From: Chloroflexota bacterium
Lineage (GTDB): Bacteria; Chloroflexota; Dehalococcoidia; Lucifugimonadales; JADFKI01
DNA: 14,622 nucleotides
Reading direction: 5' to 3'
Assembly: GCA_022565015.1 (NCBI GenBank)
Contig: JADFKI010000060.1
Coordinates: forward strand, 1-14,622
Position numbers and translations under genes: made by a program. Each line of letters opens with the position of its first letter. Within the stretch, counting starts at the first letter, position 1. Under the pieces are notes generated by a model that made no database searches, was not told the origin of the DNA, and was given only the letters and a program-made list of their open reading frames with translations. Of this stretch, positions 13,105 to 14,622 are shown piece after piece.

Positions 13105-14063
13105 AAATTAATTTGGTTGCCGTGCAGGCCAAGACAGAGCTTGATGACTACTCCACTCCGGAGTTCTTTGATCGAAAGATGGGATTGCTCATGGAGATGG
13201 CTATGGCGGACGTTGACCCCGCGCTGCCAACCCTGGTCTGCTTCCCTGAGGCCGTCGGAATGTATCTCGGCTTCGTCCCCTTCTATTGGAACGAGTTGAA
13301 GAACGAGTCGAGCTTCGAACAGGCCATCCGAAGGATTACGGAGCTTAATCGAGACCGCATGATTGAATCGGGGGACTTGGACTACGAAGCTTTTGTCTCT
13401 CAGCTCCTATTCGCGGACAACGCCCTCGAGGCCGAGAGAAATTATATGCAGACCTTTTCATCGCTGGCCACCAAGTATGACGCCTATGTCTCCGCAGGCA
13501 GCACCTACCTGCCAAAAATGGAGGATAATCCGCATATGGGCGGTCGGCTGGTGCTGGACGAAGAGAAAATCCGCAATACGTCTTACCTGTTTTCACCTCG
13601 CGGAGTATGCCTTGATCGAACGTCCAAGGTGAACATTCCAGAAGGCGAGGACCGCTTCACCACAGGGAGTCCGCTGAGTGAGCTAAAAGCGGTAGATACG
13701 AGAATCGGGAGGATCGGCACGGCTATTTGTTGGGACGGGTTCCATCACACGCTGATCGAGCATTACGACGCGCTGGGGGTCGAAGTTCTGTTGCAGCCAT
13801 CCTACTATTCCGGCGCCGGTCCGTTGGCGAATCTCGATCCCTGGTCGTTCAGCAACCTGATTCAAGGTCGCGAGAACATCAGATTCGGTGTCGCGGCATT
13901 TCTGGTCGGCGCTGTATTCGAGGACAGGCGCGCCGAGGGATTAAGCTACATAGCCAAAAATGCGGGTCGTGTCGGCGCAACCAAAGAAGACGCAGTCATC
14001 GCAATCGCCGACCAGGCTTACGCGGAAGAAGCCGTTCACGCCGTAATAGACCTGGACGAATAG
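13101..14063 (+). CDS. Carbon-nitrogen hydrolase (nitrilase superfamily)
   Basis: This 320-residue cytoplasmic enzyme would hydrolyse a nitrile, amide or carbamoyl C-N bond. Seen: all three catalytic residues of the superfamily, Glu50 in VCFPEAVG, Lys176 in DRTSKVNIPEGE and Cys210 in IGTAICWDGFH, followed by EVLLQPSYYSG at 228-238 and a NLIQGRENIRFGVAAFLVG segment at 252-270 near the end of the domain. In common nitrilases the Lys lies nearer the Glu; here about 125 residues separate them, with an additional helical, acidic and aromatic stretch at roughly 58-118. The start is TTG 13101: an in-frame stop at 13083-13085 excludes longer forms, and it overlaps the stop of a small ORF (TTGA). A rho-independent terminator lies 142 bases upstream, so it is a separate transcription unit from the secreted-protein gene. 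The substrate cannot be told. Confidence 0.87.
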   Translation: MKINLVAVQAKTELDDYSTPEFFDRKMGLLMEMAMADVDPALPTLVCFPEAVGMYLGFVPFYWNELKNESSFEQAIRRITELNRDRMIESGDLDYEAFVSQLLFADNALEAERNYMQTFSSLATKYDAYVSAGSTYLPKMEDNPHMGGRLVLDEEKIRNTSYLFSPRGVCLDRTSKVNIPEGEDRFTTGSPLSELKAVDTRIGRIGTAICWDGFHHTLIEHYDALGVEVLLQPSYYSGAGPLANLDPWSFSNLIQGRENIRFGVAAFLVGAVFEDRRAEGLSYIAKNAGRVGATKEDAVIAIADQAYAEEAVHAVIDLDE

Positions 14064-14097
14064 CAGCCGCTTAGACGCGCAGAGCCGGCACTAAGGT

Positions 14098-14622
14098 CTA
14101 CGTATCGAACCGCGCAAGGTTGAAAGGCCTCAGTGCAGTCGCATCGCCCGTGGCTATGTAGTCCGCCATGAGCCGGCCCGTTTCAGGGCTCAACATCACG
14201 CCGACGGCGTCATGACCCGAGGCCACGCTCAAGCCTTCCCATCCGGGGATCGGCCCCATTATCGGCACGTCGTCGGGCGATCCGGGCCTTACCCCCGCAG
14301 TGGCTTGAACAAGTATCGAGTCTCTCAGGACAGGCAGGATAGTCGTCGCGTTCGACAGGATGGTCGAGACCGCATCGACGGTAATCTCCTGATCGAACTC
14401 GCCTTCGTGTCGGGTCGCCCCTATCAGGATGGAGCCGTCGGACTGCGGGACGTTGCTCCCCATGAAGCTGTGAACGAGTATTTTTGGCAAGAACCCCGGT
14501 TTTCGGACGAGCAACCTCTGGCCCTTGACCGGGCGAACAGGCAGAGCCGGCTGCGGAATCCAGCGCCGGAAGAGTCCAGGCCAGGGACCGGCGGCCAGGA
14601 CCGTGGGGCCGGCAAGCACCTC
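14098..14622 (-). CDS. FAD-dependent amine oxidoreductase (DadA/ThiO glycine-oxidase-like), C-terminal part
   Basis: The gene enters from the right edge and ends with TAG at 14098-14100; about 174 residues are visible and the N-terminal FAD-binding half is missing. Family members oxidise amino acids or secondary amines with FAD, giving imino acids and H2O2 or reduced carriers. Seen: TVLAAGPWPGLF at the window edge, the usual VLAAGXW turn before the substrate domain; LPVRPVKGQRLLV, the PXXPXKGQ motif; SILIGATRHEGEFD; ATAGVRPGSPDDVPIMGPIPGWEGLSVASGHDAVGVMLSPETGRLMADYI near the C-terminus, where RP, GPXP and GHXXXGXXLXPXTG contact FAD and substrate. This end is closer to glycine oxidase/ThiO and sarcosine-oxidase-like proteins than to other DAO enzymes. 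It converges on the nitrilase gene with a 34-base gap and no clear terminator. Confidence 0.88.
   Translation of the reverse strand, partial: EVLAGPTVLAAGPWPGLFRRWIPQPALPVRPVKGQRLLVRKPGFLPKILVHSFMGSNVPQSDGSILIGATRHEGEFDQEITVDAVSTILSNATTILPVLRDSILVQATAGVRPGSPDDVPIMGPIPGWEGLSVASGHDAVGVMLSPETGRLMADYIATGDATALRPFNLARFDT

Overview
This is a GC-rich bacterial window of about 14.6 kb with nine intact protein genes supported with fair to high confidence, one smaller orphan gene, one candidate small ORF, and a truncated gene at each edge. Several genes use TTG starts. The gene set (a short-type hydantoinase/oxoprolinase subunit, a nitrilase-fold hydrolase, a DadA/ThiO-type FAD amine oxidase, a split sulfopyruvate/phosphonopyruvate-type decarboxylase, and an RND pump whose adaptor has a very long coiled coil) looks to me like an uncultured, possibly marine, Chloroflexota (SAR202/Dehalococcoidia-like). 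That assignment is inference from gene style; no ribosomal or other marker gene is present.

Left part (1-1.9 kb, + strand). The C-terminal third of an enoyl-ACP reductase (FabI) is followed by two overlapping genes that together make one ThDP-dependent 2-oxoacid decarboxylase resembling ComD/ComE. A hairpin follows, built from a dispersed repeat that recurs at 11.9 kb. Then comes an orphan acidic 121-residue protein.

Centre (1.95-10 kb). A minus-strand MFS exporter faces away from a + strand efflux cluster: a MarR-type regulator, an HAE1/AcrB-type RND pump (ATGA overlap with the regulator) and an HlyD/AcrA-type adaptor. Between the MFS and marR genes lie about 0.7 kb of comparatively AT-rich, hairpin-bearing, gene-free DNA. 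It ends in a clear promoter (TTGAAT-N17-TATAAT) with a 19-bp inverted repeat at the expected transcription start, a good candidate MarR operator. The two pump components probably form one efflux machine controlled by the regulator. No TolC-like outer-membrane channel gene is present in the window.

Right part (10-14.6 kb). A convergent hydantoinase/oxoprolinase-type ATPase gene on the minus strand has a possible operator between its -35 and -10 boxes. Upstream of it is a roughly 305-bp intergenic element of nested inverted repeats. Next come a secreted protein with two copies of a helical repeat, a rho-independent terminator, a 29-codon ORF whose stop overlaps the TTG start of a nitrilase-superfamily gene, and the C-terminal part of a minus-strand FAD amine oxidase that runs off the window. 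These catabolic genes suggest use of amide, imide or amino-acid-like organic nitrogen, but nothing shows they form one pathway.

No tRNA, rRNA, CRISPR array, transposase or phage gene was recognised. The features most worth following up are the nested repeat element and its relative at 1.45 kb, the oversized adaptor, and the small ORF coupled to the nitrilase gene.
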